A stretch of DNA of 64,000 nt, taken from positions 558,001-622,000 of the forward strand of contig NZ_PVTV01000011.1 in NCBI RefSeq assembly GCF_003003055.1. The letters run 5' to 3'. Source of the stretch: Jezberella montanilacus (lineage in GTDB: Bacteria > Pseudomonadota > Gammaproteobacteria > Burkholderiales > Burkholderiaceae_B). The position numbers and the translations under genes are program-made. The notes below the pieces were generated by a model. That model was not told the origin of the DNA. It saw only the letters and a list, made by a program, of their open reading frames with translations, and did no database searches. Positions 1 through 9,064 of this stretch are shown in pieces (the stretch's first letter is position 1; each line of letters begins with the position of its first letter).

Positions 1-1118
1 GCATGCTGGATGCGATTGTCACGACCACCATCGCCCTGCACGATATCAAACGCCCGGCCAATCAGACCATCTGCAACTCGCGCACTGGGTCTGTCTATAT
101 CGTCAAACCGAAAATGCACGGCCCTGCCGAAGTTGCGTTCGCTAACGAGTTGTTTGGCCGCGTTGAACAATTACTTGGTCTGCCTGCCAATACAGTCAAA
201 CTGGGCATCATGGACGAAGAGCGTCGCACCAGCGTCAACTTGAAGGCGTGTATAAATGAAGCAACGGCTCGGGTCGCGTTCATTAATACTGGCTTTCTGG
301 ATCGCACAGGCGATGAGATGCACACCGCCATGAAGGCCGGCCCCATGATTCGCAAAGGCGACATGAAGAGCAGCGAGTGGTTAGCTGCCTATGAGCGCAG
401 CAACGTGCTGGTCGGCTTGTCGAGCGGCCTGCGTGGTCGAGCACAAATTGGTAAAGGGATGTGGGCGATGCCCGATTTGATGGCTGCGATGTTGCAACAA
501 AAAATTGCTCATCCCAAGGCTGGTGCGAATACCGCTTGGGTACCATCGCCCACTGCTGCAACGCTGCATGCTCTGCATTACCATCAGATCAATGTTGCAG
601 CGATTCAGCAAGAACTCGAAAAACTTGATGCCACGACAGAGATCGAAAAGCTCTTAAATGGGATCTTGCAAGTGCCTGTTGCAACTAAAGCCGCACAGGC
701 TGCTTGGACTGCGGCCGACATCGCTCAAGAGCTCGATAACAATGCCCAGGGTATTCTTGGCTATGTCGTTCGCTGGATTGATCAGGGAGTCGGTTGTTCA
801 AAGGTCCCAGATATCCATAACGTGGGCTTGATGGAAGATCGCGCAACCTTACGCATCTCAAGCCAGCACATTGCTAATTGGTTGTTGCACGGCATTGTGA
901 CTGAAGCACAGGTCAAAGAGACGTTCGAGCGCATGGCTAAAGTCGTTGATGACCAGAACTCGGATGATCCTCATTACACGCCGATGGCACCAAACTTTAC
1001 GAGCTCGTATGCGTATCAAGCTGCGCTGGATCTCGTGCTAAAGGGGCTCGTCCAACCGAGCGGTTATACCGAACCTCTGCTACACGCGTGGCGTCTAAAG
1101 GTGAAAGCCCGGGGTTAG
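1..1118 (+). CDS. glcB: Malate synthase G, C-terminal part (cut by window edge)
   Basis: Condenses glyoxylate with acetyl-CoA to malate in the glyoxylate/glycolate pathway (cytoplasm). The reading frame is open from the first base, so the gene starts upstream. About 371 residues are visible of the usual ~725. Family signatures are present: GIMDEERRT (the catalytic glutamate region), [12 protein letters not shown] (magnesium-ligand aspartate), [10 protein letters not shown], the redox-sensitive cysteine in [10 protein letters not shown], and [13 protein letters not shown], which holds the catalytic-base aspartate of the E. coli enzyme. The C-terminus is complete and ends at a TAG. The next genes are on the opposite strand, so this is the last gene of its unit. 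The family assignment is secure; only the N-terminal half is unseen. Confidence 0.95.
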   Translation, partial: MLDAIVTTTIALHDIKRPANQTICNSRTGSVYIVKPKMHGPAEVAFANELFGRVEQLLGLPANTVKLGIMDEERRTSVNLKACINEATARVAFINTGFLDRTGDEMHTAMKAGPMIRKGDMKSSEWLAAYERSNVLVGLSSGLRGRAQIGKGMWAMPDLMAAMLQQKIAHPKAGANTAWVPSPTAATLHALHYHQINVAAIQQELEKLDATTEIEKLLNGILQVPVATKAAQAAWTAADIAQELDNNAQGILGYVVRWIDQGVGCSKVPDIHNVGLMEDRATLRISSQHIANWLLHGIVTEAQVKETFERMAKVVDDQNSDDPHYTPMAPNFTSSYAYQAALDLVLKGLVQPSGYTEPLLHAWRLKVKARG

Positions 1119-1140
1119 GCAAAGGACTTGGAGCAGTCTG

Positions 1141-1392
1141 TTACCGGGTGGCTTGTTCAAGGTCACCCAACCATTTGAGCGCGTACTCGCGACTGTGACC
1201 GCACATGTCAGGCGACGGTTTGAGGCCCGCACAAAAGGCGGGTCGCCTTGGATCGTTAAAGATCGCGCAGCTCATATCATCAAGCAACTGCACGCATGCC
1301 GTGCCGGCGGGTTTGCCTTTTGGCATACCGGGAATAGCGGAAGTAATGGATGGGGCGATGCAACAGGCCCCGCAACCAGTCCGACAGTTCAC
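1141..1392 (-). CDS. YkgJ-family cysteine-cluster protein
   Basis: An 83-residue protein with a dense cysteine pattern: NCRTGCGACC at the N-terminus and further single cysteines near residues 33, 42, 54 and 64. This is the pattern of the YkgJ/UPF0153 family, thought to bind zinc or an iron-sulphur centre; its role is unknown. Its ATG overlaps the TGA of the upstream DUF1178 gene by four bases (ATGA), so the two are probably translationally coupled. No membrane segment or signal peptide is seen. The family call is good; the function is unknown. Confidence 0.8.
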   Translation of the reverse strand: MNCRTGCGACCIAPSITSAIPGMPKGKPAGTACVQLLDDMSCAIFNDPRRPAFCAGLKPSPDMCGHSREYALKWLGDLEQATR

Positions 1393-1898
1393 TGCAGTCT
1401 GTCGGCATCCAGAAACTCAGGTAACGCAACGATAGCGATACCCTCTTCGATCAGCTCACGCTGCTCGTCAGGGCTGGCAACACCCCTGATGGGACGTTCA
1501 ACCGCGTCACCTTCGTGAATGGCGCGAGCCTCTTCGGCAAAACGAGTACCAACATTTTCGGTTTTTCGAACATACTCACGCATCTGTTGCATCACGGCAG
1601 CTTGCAATTGCATGATCTCATTCGAAATCGGCATAGGCGCCATCACTTGCCGAATATCTTGCCCGCCAGCATGCGTGACCTCAGCCTCGCGCCGGTTACC
1701 ACCTTGCTTGGCATCTTCGTGAAAATGCCCAACATTGAGACGAGGAGCAGAGAGCTTTTTGGTGATTTGATCATTCTGGCACATGGGACACGTCACCAGG
1801 CCACGGCTCTGTTGCGTGTCGTATTCTTCGTGCGAACCAAACCAACCCTCAAAGACGTGAAGATTGCCGCACTGTAAATCGAAAACTTTTAGTCCCAT
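1389..1898 (-). CDS. DUF1178 family protein
   Basis: A 169-residue protein beginning MGLKVFDLQCGNLHVFEGWF with a downstream CPMC pair. This cysteine/histidine plus CxxC arrangement is the N-terminal zinc-ribbon-like signature of DUF1178 proteins, common in alpha- and betaproteobacteria and of unknown role. A charged middle follows (HEDAKQGGNRREAE), then a helical C-terminus with the conserved EEARAIHEGDA stretch. It is the first gene of a two-gene unit with the YkgJ-like gene and overlaps it by four bases. The family call is confident; no function can be assigned. Confidence 0.85.
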   Translation of the reverse strand: MGLKVFDLQCGNLHVFEGWFGSHEEYDTQQSRGLVTCPMCQNDQITKKLSAPRLNVGHFHEDAKQGGNRREAEVTHAGGQDIRQVMAPMPISNEIMQLQAAVMQQMREYVRKTENVGTRFAEEARAIHEGDAVERPIRGVASPDEQRELIEEGIAIVALPEFLDADRLQ

Positions 1899-1967
1899 GG
1901 TTCAGGTATTGGGGCGAAGGCGAAAAAGACAAGAGGGCTAGTATACCCCTCAAGAGGCCTAGTCCCA

Positions 1968-4900
1968 TCAAGCAAAGCTCAGACGAGGGACGGCCGCGAG
2001 CAAGGTCCGGGTCAGCTCGTGCTTGGCGTGATGCAGCACTTCGTCTGCCGAGCCGACCTCTACCAGTCGACCAGCATCCATCACAGCGACTCGATCGGCC
2101 ATGTATTCAACCACACCAAAGTTGTGAGTAATCAAGATGTAAGCCATCCCGGTCTCACGCTGCAAATCTTTCAAGAGATCAAGTATCTGAGCTTGTACTG
2201 AAACGTCTAGCGCTGAGGTTGGCTCGTCCAGTACCAGTACTTCCGGCTCGACAGCCAGCGCTCTTGCAATAGCGATACGTTGCCTTTGACCACCTGAAAA
2301 CTCATGTGAGAAACGCATCCCGGCATCTTCGGGCAGCCCCACGCGCGCCAGTAAATAATCAACACGGAGTTGTCTCTGACTGACGGACCATTCTGGTCGC
2401 AGGGCTTCAATGCCTTCCATGAGGATTTCTGTTACCCGCATGCGCGGATCGAGTGAGGCATAGGGATCTTGGAATACGATCTGGATTTTCTGTCGCAAAG
2501 CCGCTAATTGCGAGCGATTCGCCAACGTGATCGACTGATCATGAAGCTTGACGTCTCCGCCGACATAAGCACTCGGGTCGATTAGGCGTAACAAAGCTTT
2601 AGCAACGGTCGTCTTGCCGCAACCCGAGCCACCCACCACTGCGAGGGTCTCGGCCTTGCGCAAATCGAAACTCACCTCTTGAACGACTTTTGTCCAGCCA
2701 ACGGTGCGCTGTAAAAAGCCTGCACGCAAGCGATAGTGAACTTGTAAGTCTTGCACTGACAACACGATGTCTTGAACGGGCTGGCGATCAAGTTCAGATC
2801 CGCTCAGAGTCTGATTACTTGAGTTTCCGGACAAACGCGACAACGGCTTACCTCGCTTGGAATAGGTCGGGATTGCATCAAACAGCTCTCGTGCATAGGG
2901 ATGTTTCGGGGAAGCGAAGAACTCGTCAGCGGGCGCCGTCTCGACAATTTCACCATGCCGCATCAACGCGACAGTATCGGCCACACCTTTAACCACCGCC
3001 AGATCATGCGTGATCAACAGCACGGCCATACCCAGCTCGCGTTGAATTTCTGCGATCAGCGCTAGCACCTGAGCCTGCACCGTCACATCGAGTGCTGTCG
3101 TCGGTTCATCGGCGACGAGCAGAGTCGGCTCTGCAGCGAGCGCAATCGCAATCATGATGCGTTGCTTCTGCCCACCTGAAAACTGAAAAGGATAATCATC
3201 GATTCGCTTCGCCGCATCGGGGATACCGACTCGATCCAGCCATTGCAAGGCTCGAGCTCTGGCCTTTTTGCCGCGTAAAGAGGTGTGGTGCTCAATTGGC
3301 TCGATAATTTGATCGCCAATCCGCATGACAGGATTCAGGCTGGTCGCAGGCTCTTGGAAGATCATGCCAATGCGTCCACCACGAACGGAGCGCATCTGCG
3401 CCTCGGATAGTTGATTCAAATCCTGACCGTCCAGCACAATCTGGCCAGCTGTGACTTTCAAGGCATCGGGCAGCAAACGCATCAGGGCAAAGGCAGTCAT
3501 GCTCTTGCCGGATCCCGATTCGCCCACCAACGCAAACGTCTCCCCTCGTTTGACAGTCAGGGCGAGTGCTTTGACGGCGTAACGCAATTCATCATCAGCA
3601 TCAATACCGATTTCAAGGGCCTTTAATTCAAGTAACGAGGTTGCGTCAGGGTTAGGCCAAATGCTCTTGGCGCTGCTTGTCGCAAGCGTTGCCTCACTCA
3701 CGCCAGCCAACACAGGTTTGATGAACCGTCGTGGTCTGAACAAACGCGATTTGGGATCAAAGGCATCCCGCACCCCGTCTGAAAACAAATTGGCTGACAA
3801 GACTAAGGCCAACATAAACGTAAAAGCAGAAAAAAGGCTCCACCAGATCATCGGATCACGTGACATTTCGAGCCGAGACTTTTCGATCATCGAGCCAAAG
3901 GAGTTCATGGTCGGATCGACACCGATACCAAGATAAGACAACACCGCCTCGTAAAGCACCAAGCTTGAAAACTCTAAAACCACCGTAATCAAAACAATGT
4001 GCATGACATTAGGCAACAGATGTCTGAGCATGATGCGCCAGTGCGAGATGCCAAAGGCCTTAGCTGCCTGAACATATTCAAGCTCTCTGAGCTTGAGAGA
4101 CTCTGCCCGCAACAATCTGCATAGGCCTGACCAGCCAGTCAAACCTAAAATCATGCAAAGGGTGAATAAGCGGATGTCAGCGCGCTGGGCAGCCGTGGGA
4201 AATGAAGTGGCGTGGGTATCGATAAATACTTGCATCATCAAGACGCACGCGGCAATCAGCAGCACACCTGGGATTGAAGTCAGGGTGCTATAGATGTACT
4301 GAATGACATCGTCAATCCAGCCTTTGAAATAACCTGAGGAAATCCCAAGCAACAAGGCCAGAGGCAGCATCGCAACGGTGGTCAGACTACCAATCACCCA
4401 AGCGGTCCTGACGCTCTTTAAAGCTTGCCAGAGCACATCGTTGCCAGTGCCATCTGTACCGAGGACATGATAGCCCGACGACAGTCCAATAATCGCTCCC
4501 AGCACTAAAGACATTAAGACCATTGTTGTCAACATGGCACGCCAAGGCAAGACGCTATCCTTTGCTTTACGCCAGAGCAAACCAGCCAAGACCCCCGCGA
4601 CTATCGCACCAGCGGCAAGCCCACCCAAAGCACGTTTCCAGACGTCAGCCAACCACTGAGTCTCTGGTTCGCTAAGATGACTACCGCCAAACTTAAGGCG
4701 CGGAAACTCGCGAACCGCCTCTCCTTTGGCGTTAAACAATGACTCTTTAGTGAACTGTTGAAAAGCGAGCGGACGGGAATAGGTTTTCTCAGGTTGGACA
4801 AAAGCAGTATCTACCAGGAAACCATCCAGCAGCGAGACAAGCTTGGGTGCATAAACGATGGGGGCATCTGGGGCAGCACCCTTCAATGGCGGCAGACGAG

Positions 4901-5108
4901 GCTGGTAATGAAGTGAGTCAACCAGCCCGATCACGACAAAGAAACTGAGGACCACACCTGAGCACATTGCTGGTGCACTGCGCGCAACCCGCATCCAAGT
5001 CGATTTCAAAGTCCGAGATCGCGAGACACGCCATGCATAGAAGCCAACCAGCAATACCAACGCGAATAAAGCAAGGTCAGTCCACAAGAGCACAATTTTC
5101 GGCATCAT
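1968..5108 (-). CDS. yejEF: Fused peptide ABC transporter: YejE-type permease plus YejF-type double ATPase
   Basis: One uninterrupted 1046-residue frame carries an inner-membrane permease followed by two ABC ATPase domains. Residues ~1-455 are a DppC/YejE-type permease: membrane segments near 10-27 and 46-65, a long extra-cytoplasmic stretch, and the EAA-like loop AAKAFGISHWRIMLRHLLPN. ATPase 1 has Walker A GESGSGKS near residue 529, signature FSGGQKQR and Walker B LLVADEPTTALD. ATPase 2 has Walker A GGSGCGKT near 827, signature FSGGQRQR and Walker B VLVLDEPTSALD. In E. coli, YejE (~340 aa) and YejF (~530 aa) are separate. It follows the yejB-like gene with a two-base gap and shares its strand. 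Expected role: import of peptides or peptide-like compounds (YejABEF is known for microcin C). The fusion is seen; the substrate is inferred. Confidence 0.92.
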   Translation of the reverse strand: MMPKIVLLWTDLALFALVLLVGFYAWRVSRSRTLKSTWMRVARSAPAMCSGVVLSFFVVIGLVDSLHYQPRLPPLKGAAPDAPIVYAPKLVSLLDGFLVDTAFVQPEKTYSRPLAFQQFTKESLFNAKGEAVREFPRLKFGGSHLSEPETQWLADVWKRALGGLAAGAIVAGVLAGLLWRKAKDSVLPWRAMLTTMVLMSLVLGAIIGLSSGYHVLGTDGTGNDVLWQALKSVRTAWVIGSLTTVAMLPLALLLGISSGYFKGWIDDVIQYIYSTLTSIPGVLLIAACVLMMQVFIDTHATSFPTAAQRADIRLFTLCMILGLTGWSGLCRLLRAESLKLRELEYVQAAKAFGISHWRIMLRHLLPNVMHIVLITVVLEFSSLVLYEAVLSYLGIGVDPTMNSFGSMIEKSRLEMSRDPMIWWSLFSAFTFMLALVLSANLFSDGVRDAFDPKSRLFRPRRFIKPVLAGVSEATLATSSAKSIWPNPDATSLLELKALEIGIDADDELRYAVKALALTVKRGETFALVGESGSGKSMTAFALMRLLPDALKVTAGQIVLDGQDLNQLSEAQMRSVRGGRIGMIFQEPATSLNPVMRIGDQIIEPIEHHTSLRGKKARARALQWLDRVGIPDAAKRIDDYPFQFSGGQKQRIMIAIALAAEPTLLVADEPTTALDVTVQAQVLALIAEIQRELGMAVLLITHDLAVVKGVADTVALMRHGEIVETAPADEFFASPKHPYARELFDAIPTYSKRGKPLSRLSGNSSNQTLSGSELDRQPVQDIVLSVQDLQVHYRLRAGFLQRTVGWTKVVQEVSFDLRKAETLAVVGGSGCGKTTVAKALLRLIDPSAYVGGDVKLHDQSITLANRSQLAALRQKIQIVFQDPYASLDPRMRVTEILMEGIEALRPEWSVSQRQLRVDYLLARVGLPEDAGMRFSHEFSGGQRQRIAIARALAVEPEVLVLDEPTSALDVSVQAQILDLLKDLQRETGMAYILITHNFGVVEYMADRVAVMDAGRLVEVGSADEVLHHAKHELTRTLLAAVPRLSFA

Positions 5109-5110
5109 GG

Positions 5111-6088
5111 CTAATCGAACCTTACCCGTGGATCAGCAAGCGTGTAGGACACATCAGCCAGAATCAATCCCACAACGTATAGAGCAGATCCTAAAAACAC
5201 CATCGCTCGGACGATAGCAAAATCCTGCGCATTAATAGCGTCTAGCGTAAAGCTGCCGAGGCCGGGGATCCCGAAAAAGGATTCAGCAATCAGACTTCCC
5301 ATAAACAATAACGGGAGAGCGGATACTGTGCCAGTCAGAATGGGCAGCATGGCATTACGCAGCACGTGACGAAACAGGATGACGTGTTCACCCAAACCTT
5401 TTGCGCGCGCCGTGCGAACGTAGTCCTTACCAATCTCTTCTAAGAAAAGGCTTCGATAGAATCGCGCCTCTGGCCCCAACCTTGCACATACTGCCACGAT
5501 CACAGGCAGCGCAAGAAACTTCACCACATCCACCCCACCTGAAAACCCCGAATAAGGAACCAATCTAAGCATTTTTGAAAACAACCATTGCCCTGCAATG
5601 ATGTAAAACAAGCTTGAGATGGAAAGCATCACTACACAAATCACGACCCCCCAGAAGTCAAGTCGGGTGGTTCTGAAAAAAATCAAAGTTAGTGCAAAGA
5701 CAATGCTTGCGATTAAACCCAGAAAAAAAGTGGGCACAGCAAGCGCCAGACTAGGCCCCATCCGCTCGCTGATTTCTCGGTTGATATCCCGACCGCCATC
5801 AGAATCACCAAAATCAAATATCAGCAGGCTGACTGAACGTTGATAGAAGATCGTGTCTGTGTATCGCTCCGTTCCACCCTTTGAAGCGTTCACAAACAAG
5901 GGCTTGTCGTAACCGTGTTGGACTTTCCATTTCTCAATTGCATCGGCGCTGACCCGCTGGCCCCCGATTGACAAACGCGCCATATCGTCAGGCGTGTTGA
6001 CTGCAAAAAACAAAATGAACGAGATTAAATTGACCCCGAGCAGGATCAAGACACCGTAAAGCAAACGTCTCACCACATACGCAATCAT
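5111..6088 (-). CDS. yejB: Peptide ABC transporter permease, YejB/DppB type
   Basis: A 325-residue inner-membrane permease. It starts with the typical MIAYVVRRLLYGVLILLGV first helix and has about six membrane segments, and the EAA-type cytoplasmic loop contains RTARAKGLGEHVILFRHVLRN. The insert after helix 1 (about residues 35-100) matches the longer first periplasmic loop of YejB proteins rather than short DppB. Its ATG overlaps the TGA of the binding-protein gene (ATGA), and the fused permease-ATPase follows two bases after its stop, so the three genes form one tight transporter operon. It should pair with the permease half of the downstream fusion. YejB over generic DppB is favoured by the context and the dual-ATPase partner. 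Confidence 0.9.
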   Translation of the reverse strand: MIAYVVRRLLYGVLILLGVNLISFILFFAVNTPDDMARLSIGGQRVSADAIEKWKVQHGYDKPLFVNASKGGTERYTDTIFYQRSVSLLIFDFGDSDGGRDINREISERMGPSLALAVPTFFLGLIASIVFALTLIFFRTTRLDFWGVVICVVMLSISSLFYIIAGQWLFSKMLRLVPYSGFSGGVDVVKFLALPVIVAVCARLGPEARFYRSLFLEEIGKDYVRTARAKGLGEHVILFRHVLRNAMLPILTGTVSALPLLFMGSLIAESFFGIPGLGSFTLDAINAQDFAIVRAMVFLGSALYVVGLILADVSYTLADPRVRFD

Positions 6089-8319
6089 GGCGAAGCCTCA
6101 CCGAATGCGGTCTGCTTGTCCTGCTGCCGCAGCGCGCGCCAAGCAGACCAAATCATCAGCAAAATAAAAAATATTATTATGCCAACAGGCCACCAACGAG
6201 GCGGGTTCCATTCGTCAATTTTTTGTTGCCGAACGTCCGTATTAAGTTTGATGTATTGCAGGGTGTTTCTGACCATTTGCGTGGGCTTTGCATTACCAAC
6301 CCACAGTTGAAAGGCGCCCGCCGATTTGGGGAAGGCACCAAACATCCACGGCGCGTCTTGCCTGAGGATGTCGGTCATCTTCCAAATGACGGCTTCTTTT
6401 GCAGCGCCGTCGGGGAGATCGCGCATTTTCTCAAACAACACATCGTACTCAGGATTACTGTAATTACTGGCGTTTTCGCCGCCTTGTTCAGCCTTGACGT
6501 TGGGACCGTAAAAAAGAAACAAAAAGTTCTCGGCATCGGGATAGTCGGCATCCCAACCCCACATATACATTTGAGCCACGCCGCGTGCCATCTTGTCCTG
6601 AAAGCGGTTGTAATCCGTCACGCGGATATCGAGCTGGATCCCGAGCAAGGCAAACTGCCTTCTCATCCAGTCAAGTTGTGGGTTGGCTCCACCGCTGGAC
6701 GCAGAATCAAAATGCAGCACGAGCGGTTCGCCAGTTTTGGCGTCCCGACCATCTGGGTAGCCCGCCTCTATCAGCAATTTTTTTGCCCCTTCAACGGATT
6801 TTCTGCTGGGTTTACCATCCACTAAGTCGTATACCAGCGGGTTATAGCCCGCGGGGAGGGCTTGATATCCCAAAATGCCGGGCGGAATCGGGCCATGCGC
6901 CACTTGAGCCTGATTATCCTTAAAGATCGTGACGTATTCTTCCCAATTAAAAACGATACTCAAGGCCTGACGAAGCTTTCGATTACGCACTTGTTGCTCA
7001 GGGCTATCGCCACGTCCAACAACAGGATCTCGCCAGTTAAAACCAAAATACTGGATTTGTGCTTCAACGGTCGTTGGCAATTTAATGCCATGCTCGGCGT
7101 ACAGGCTGGCTTTATCGACAGAATCACTCGCAGCCACCAGCATGGCCACCCCGTAATCACCCCGGTCTACTTGAGGGATGTCGTAATAGCCCTGCATAAA
7201 CTTGCCTTGCAAGGGTATCGCCTCTTTCTCCATGTTGAAAACAATCTGGTCAATAAATGGAGTCAGTTTCCCGCAATCCTCTAGCAAGCCACTGGGGGCA
7301 TCGCTCGGTTCACCTTCGCAAGGATAAGGTTCGCCACGAAAATTAGGATTCCGGCTCAAGACATGTCGTCGATTCTGAGTGGACTCGGATAAAAAATAAG
7401 GACCAGTACCCACTGGCCAGTTGTTAAGCGATAAATTGTGCTTGGCCATCCCTGGCTGACTGTAGAAGCGCTCGGCCTCCCAGGGGACGGGCGCCGCGAA
7501 CGTCATTGCCAGCCAATATTTGAACTGTGGATACACGCCTTTCACGCGAATGCGCAAGGTGTAAGGATCAACGGCCTCAATCCCTGCAAACCCGATTGAT
7601 CGTAGATCTAACCACGGGAGATCACTCGCTCCAGGCGTAACGTCTTTGCGCAACTCGGTATCGATTTCGCGAAGTCTTTTGCCATACTCCCTGAAGCCAA
7701 CGATATGCTCTGCTAGGGTTGAAAAAATAGGGGATGCAATCCTCGGGCTGGCGAGCCTGCGCAGCCCATACAAATAGTCGTTTGCCGTTAGCTCACGAGT
7801 ACCAGTCTGCTCAAAATCAGTGACCGAAAATTTGTCTTTTAAACCCGCTTGGCTAATCGGGTAATAAACAAATTTTGCCTCAGCATCTCTTGCAAATGCC
7901 GGGTGCGGTTGAAACAGAATTCCCTGACGGATCTTGATATCGTAAACACTCTCGGCAACCTCAGCCAATGCAGCATCATCCTTGAGCACTCGTCCCTGCT
8001 TATCCAAAAAAACGGGTTGCGCGACGGACTCAGCCACTCTGGGGATCAACTCGTAAGGACGTTTTAAATAATGGTATGCATAAAGCGGTTCGTAAATATT
8101 GTAGGTGTAGGGGGTTTCATCTGAGGAATAAGACCGTGCCGGATCCAGCGTCTTGGGCGAGCGCTGCGAAAAGGCTGTATAAAGCGTGTTGCGTTGCTCC
8201 GCAGCTTGGGCATAAGGACTGTTAATCGGCGAAGCCGCTGCCCTGCCTTTTGGCTCACCAACCTCAGGACGACATCCCACCAACAGGATGCACAGCAGCA
8301 CGAGTCTGACTATCAACAC
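6085..8319 (-). CDS. yejA: Family 5 extracellular peptide-binding lipoprotein, YejA-like, with C-terminal membrane helix
   Basis: Solute-binding component of the Yej-type transporter, ~744 residues. The frame is open further upstream, but a GTG at 8317-8319 with GGAAG eight bases before it gives a proper lipoprotein signal (LVLLCILLVGC) and overlaps the stop of the nuclease gene by only a few bases, so that start is chosen. Family 5 features include the SKTLDPARSYSSDE-like N-terminal region (here SPKTLDPARSYSS), NWPVGTGPYFL and the ALSIVFNWEEY region. Longer than DppA/OppA (~530), as expected for YejA-like proteins. Oddity: after the binding domain comes GIIIFFILLMIWSAW, a clear membrane helix followed by a basic tail, so the protein may be held at both ends. 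Confidence 0.88.
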   Translation of the reverse strand: MLIVRLVLLCILLVGCRPEVGEPKGRAAASPINSPYAQAAEQRNTLYTAFSQRSPKTLDPARSYSSDETPYTYNIYEPLYAYHYLKRPYELIPRVAESVAQPVFLDKQGRVLKDDAALAEVAESVYDIKIRQGILFQPHPAFARDAEAKFVYYPISQAGLKDKFSVTDFEQTGTRELTANDYLYGLRRLASPRIASPIFSTLAEHIVGFREYGKRLREIDTELRKDVTPGASDLPWLDLRSIGFAGIEAVDPYTLRIRVKGVYPQFKYWLAMTFAAPVPWEAERFYSQPGMAKHNLSLNNWPVGTGPYFLSESTQNRRHVLSRNPNFRGEPYPCEGEPSDAPSGLLEDCGKLTPFIDQIVFNMEKEAIPLQGKFMQGYYDIPQVDRGDYGVAMLVAASDSVDKASLYAEHGIKLPTTVEAQIQYFGFNWRDPVVGRGDSPEQQVRNRKLRQALSIVFNWEEYVTIFKDNQAQVAHGPIPPGILGYQALPAGYNPLVYDLVDGKPSRKSVEGAKKLLIEAGYPDGRDAKTGEPLVLHFDSASSGGANPQLDWMRRQFALLGIQLDIRVTDYNRFQDKMARGVAQMYMWGWDADYPDAENFLFLFYGPNVKAEQGGENASNYSNPEYDVLFEKMRDLPDGAAKEAVIWKMTDILRQDAPWMFGAFPKSAGAFQLWVGNAKPTQMVRNTLQYIKLNTDVRQQKIDEWNPPRWWPVGIIIFFILLMIWSAWRALRQQDKQTAFGEASP

Positions 8320-8879
8320 TGTTGATGCTTCCAGCAACGATAGCGCCAGACCCAGGGCGGGATGGCATTGGGCTCTGTCCAAAGACCTTTTTTATCGGTC
8401 TGGGCTTGTTTTTGCAACGCCGGAAGTGCCTTGTCGCGCAAATACTTACCCCCGGCTTGCTGATTGGCCCACGCGTAGCCGCTTTGGACCAGCATACGAT
8501 TAGCGGTCGTGGCATCAACTGGAACGTCACACACTTCACGGCCGTACTGGTCATGCTCAAAACAAGTCAAGGTCAATACCTTGCCGGCAACGAGGCTGGA
8601 TAAATACTTGCCCGCTGCCTCACCGAACGGCTGGCCTGGCTTGTCGCTACCGTGGGATGTCTCAGGGGCATCAATGCTCGCCAGGCGAATTCGGTGTTGT
8701 TGCCGATTAACAAGAACCGTGAGGGTATCGCCATCGGCCACCTTCACGACTTTTCCGGACAAGCTATAAGTCGATGCGGTCGCGACGCCACAGGTCAAGA
8801 GGGCGATCGTTGCCACACAAAAGATCGCAAGTAGTCGTTTGGGGATGCTGGCTAGCCTGTCATCGCTCATGCTGATCAT
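8313..8879 (-). CDS. Secreted staphylococcal-nuclease-like (thermonuclease) protein
   Basis: A 188-residue protein with an N-terminal hydrophobic signal (LLAIFCVATIALLTCGVATAS) and one SNase domain. The known active-site elements are there: KVADGDTLTV, then RIRLASIDAPET, which supplies the arginine, aspartate and glutamate, then YGREV for the second arginine. Expected activity is calcium-dependent phosphodiester cleavage of DNA or RNA outside the cytoplasm. Two or three N-terminal methionines make the exact start uncertain by a few residues. Its stop overlaps the preferred GTG start of the downstream binding-protein gene, so it may be the first gene of the transporter unit, though a functional link is not evident. 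Confidence 0.88.
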   Translation of the reverse strand: MISMSDDRLASIPKRLLAIFCVATIALLTCGVATASTYSLSGKVVKVADGDTLTVLVNRQQHRIRLASIDAPETSHGSDKPGQPFGEAAGKYLSSLVAGKVLTLTCFEHDQYGREVCDVPVDATTANRMLVQSGYAWANQQAGGKYLRDKALPALQKQAQTDKKGLWTEPNAIPPWVWRYRCWKHQQC

Positions 8880-9064
8880 CTCACTTATATCAGAGACCCA
8901 ACTTTAACAAATAACCGCAGTCCTGCCGCCGGGCTCGAATTATTTTGGATTGGCGGGCAAGTTGAAGGTTCCCGCTACGATTGTGAAACGTGCTACCTTG
9001 GATAGTTACTGGGTGTACTTAACACACAAATTTACCCTGAACCCGGCTTTTAAAATCGACCACC

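Noticed and set aside
6223-6825. A 200-codon plus-strand open frame inside the YejA-like gene
   Set aside because: It is antisense to a clear family 5 receptor, has no ribosome site and no recognisable motif.
9013-9025. GTGT-N5-ACAC string before the hydroxyacid dehydrogenase gene
   Set aside because: Arms of only four bases are expected by chance; kept only as a possible weak relative of the 12766 palindrome.
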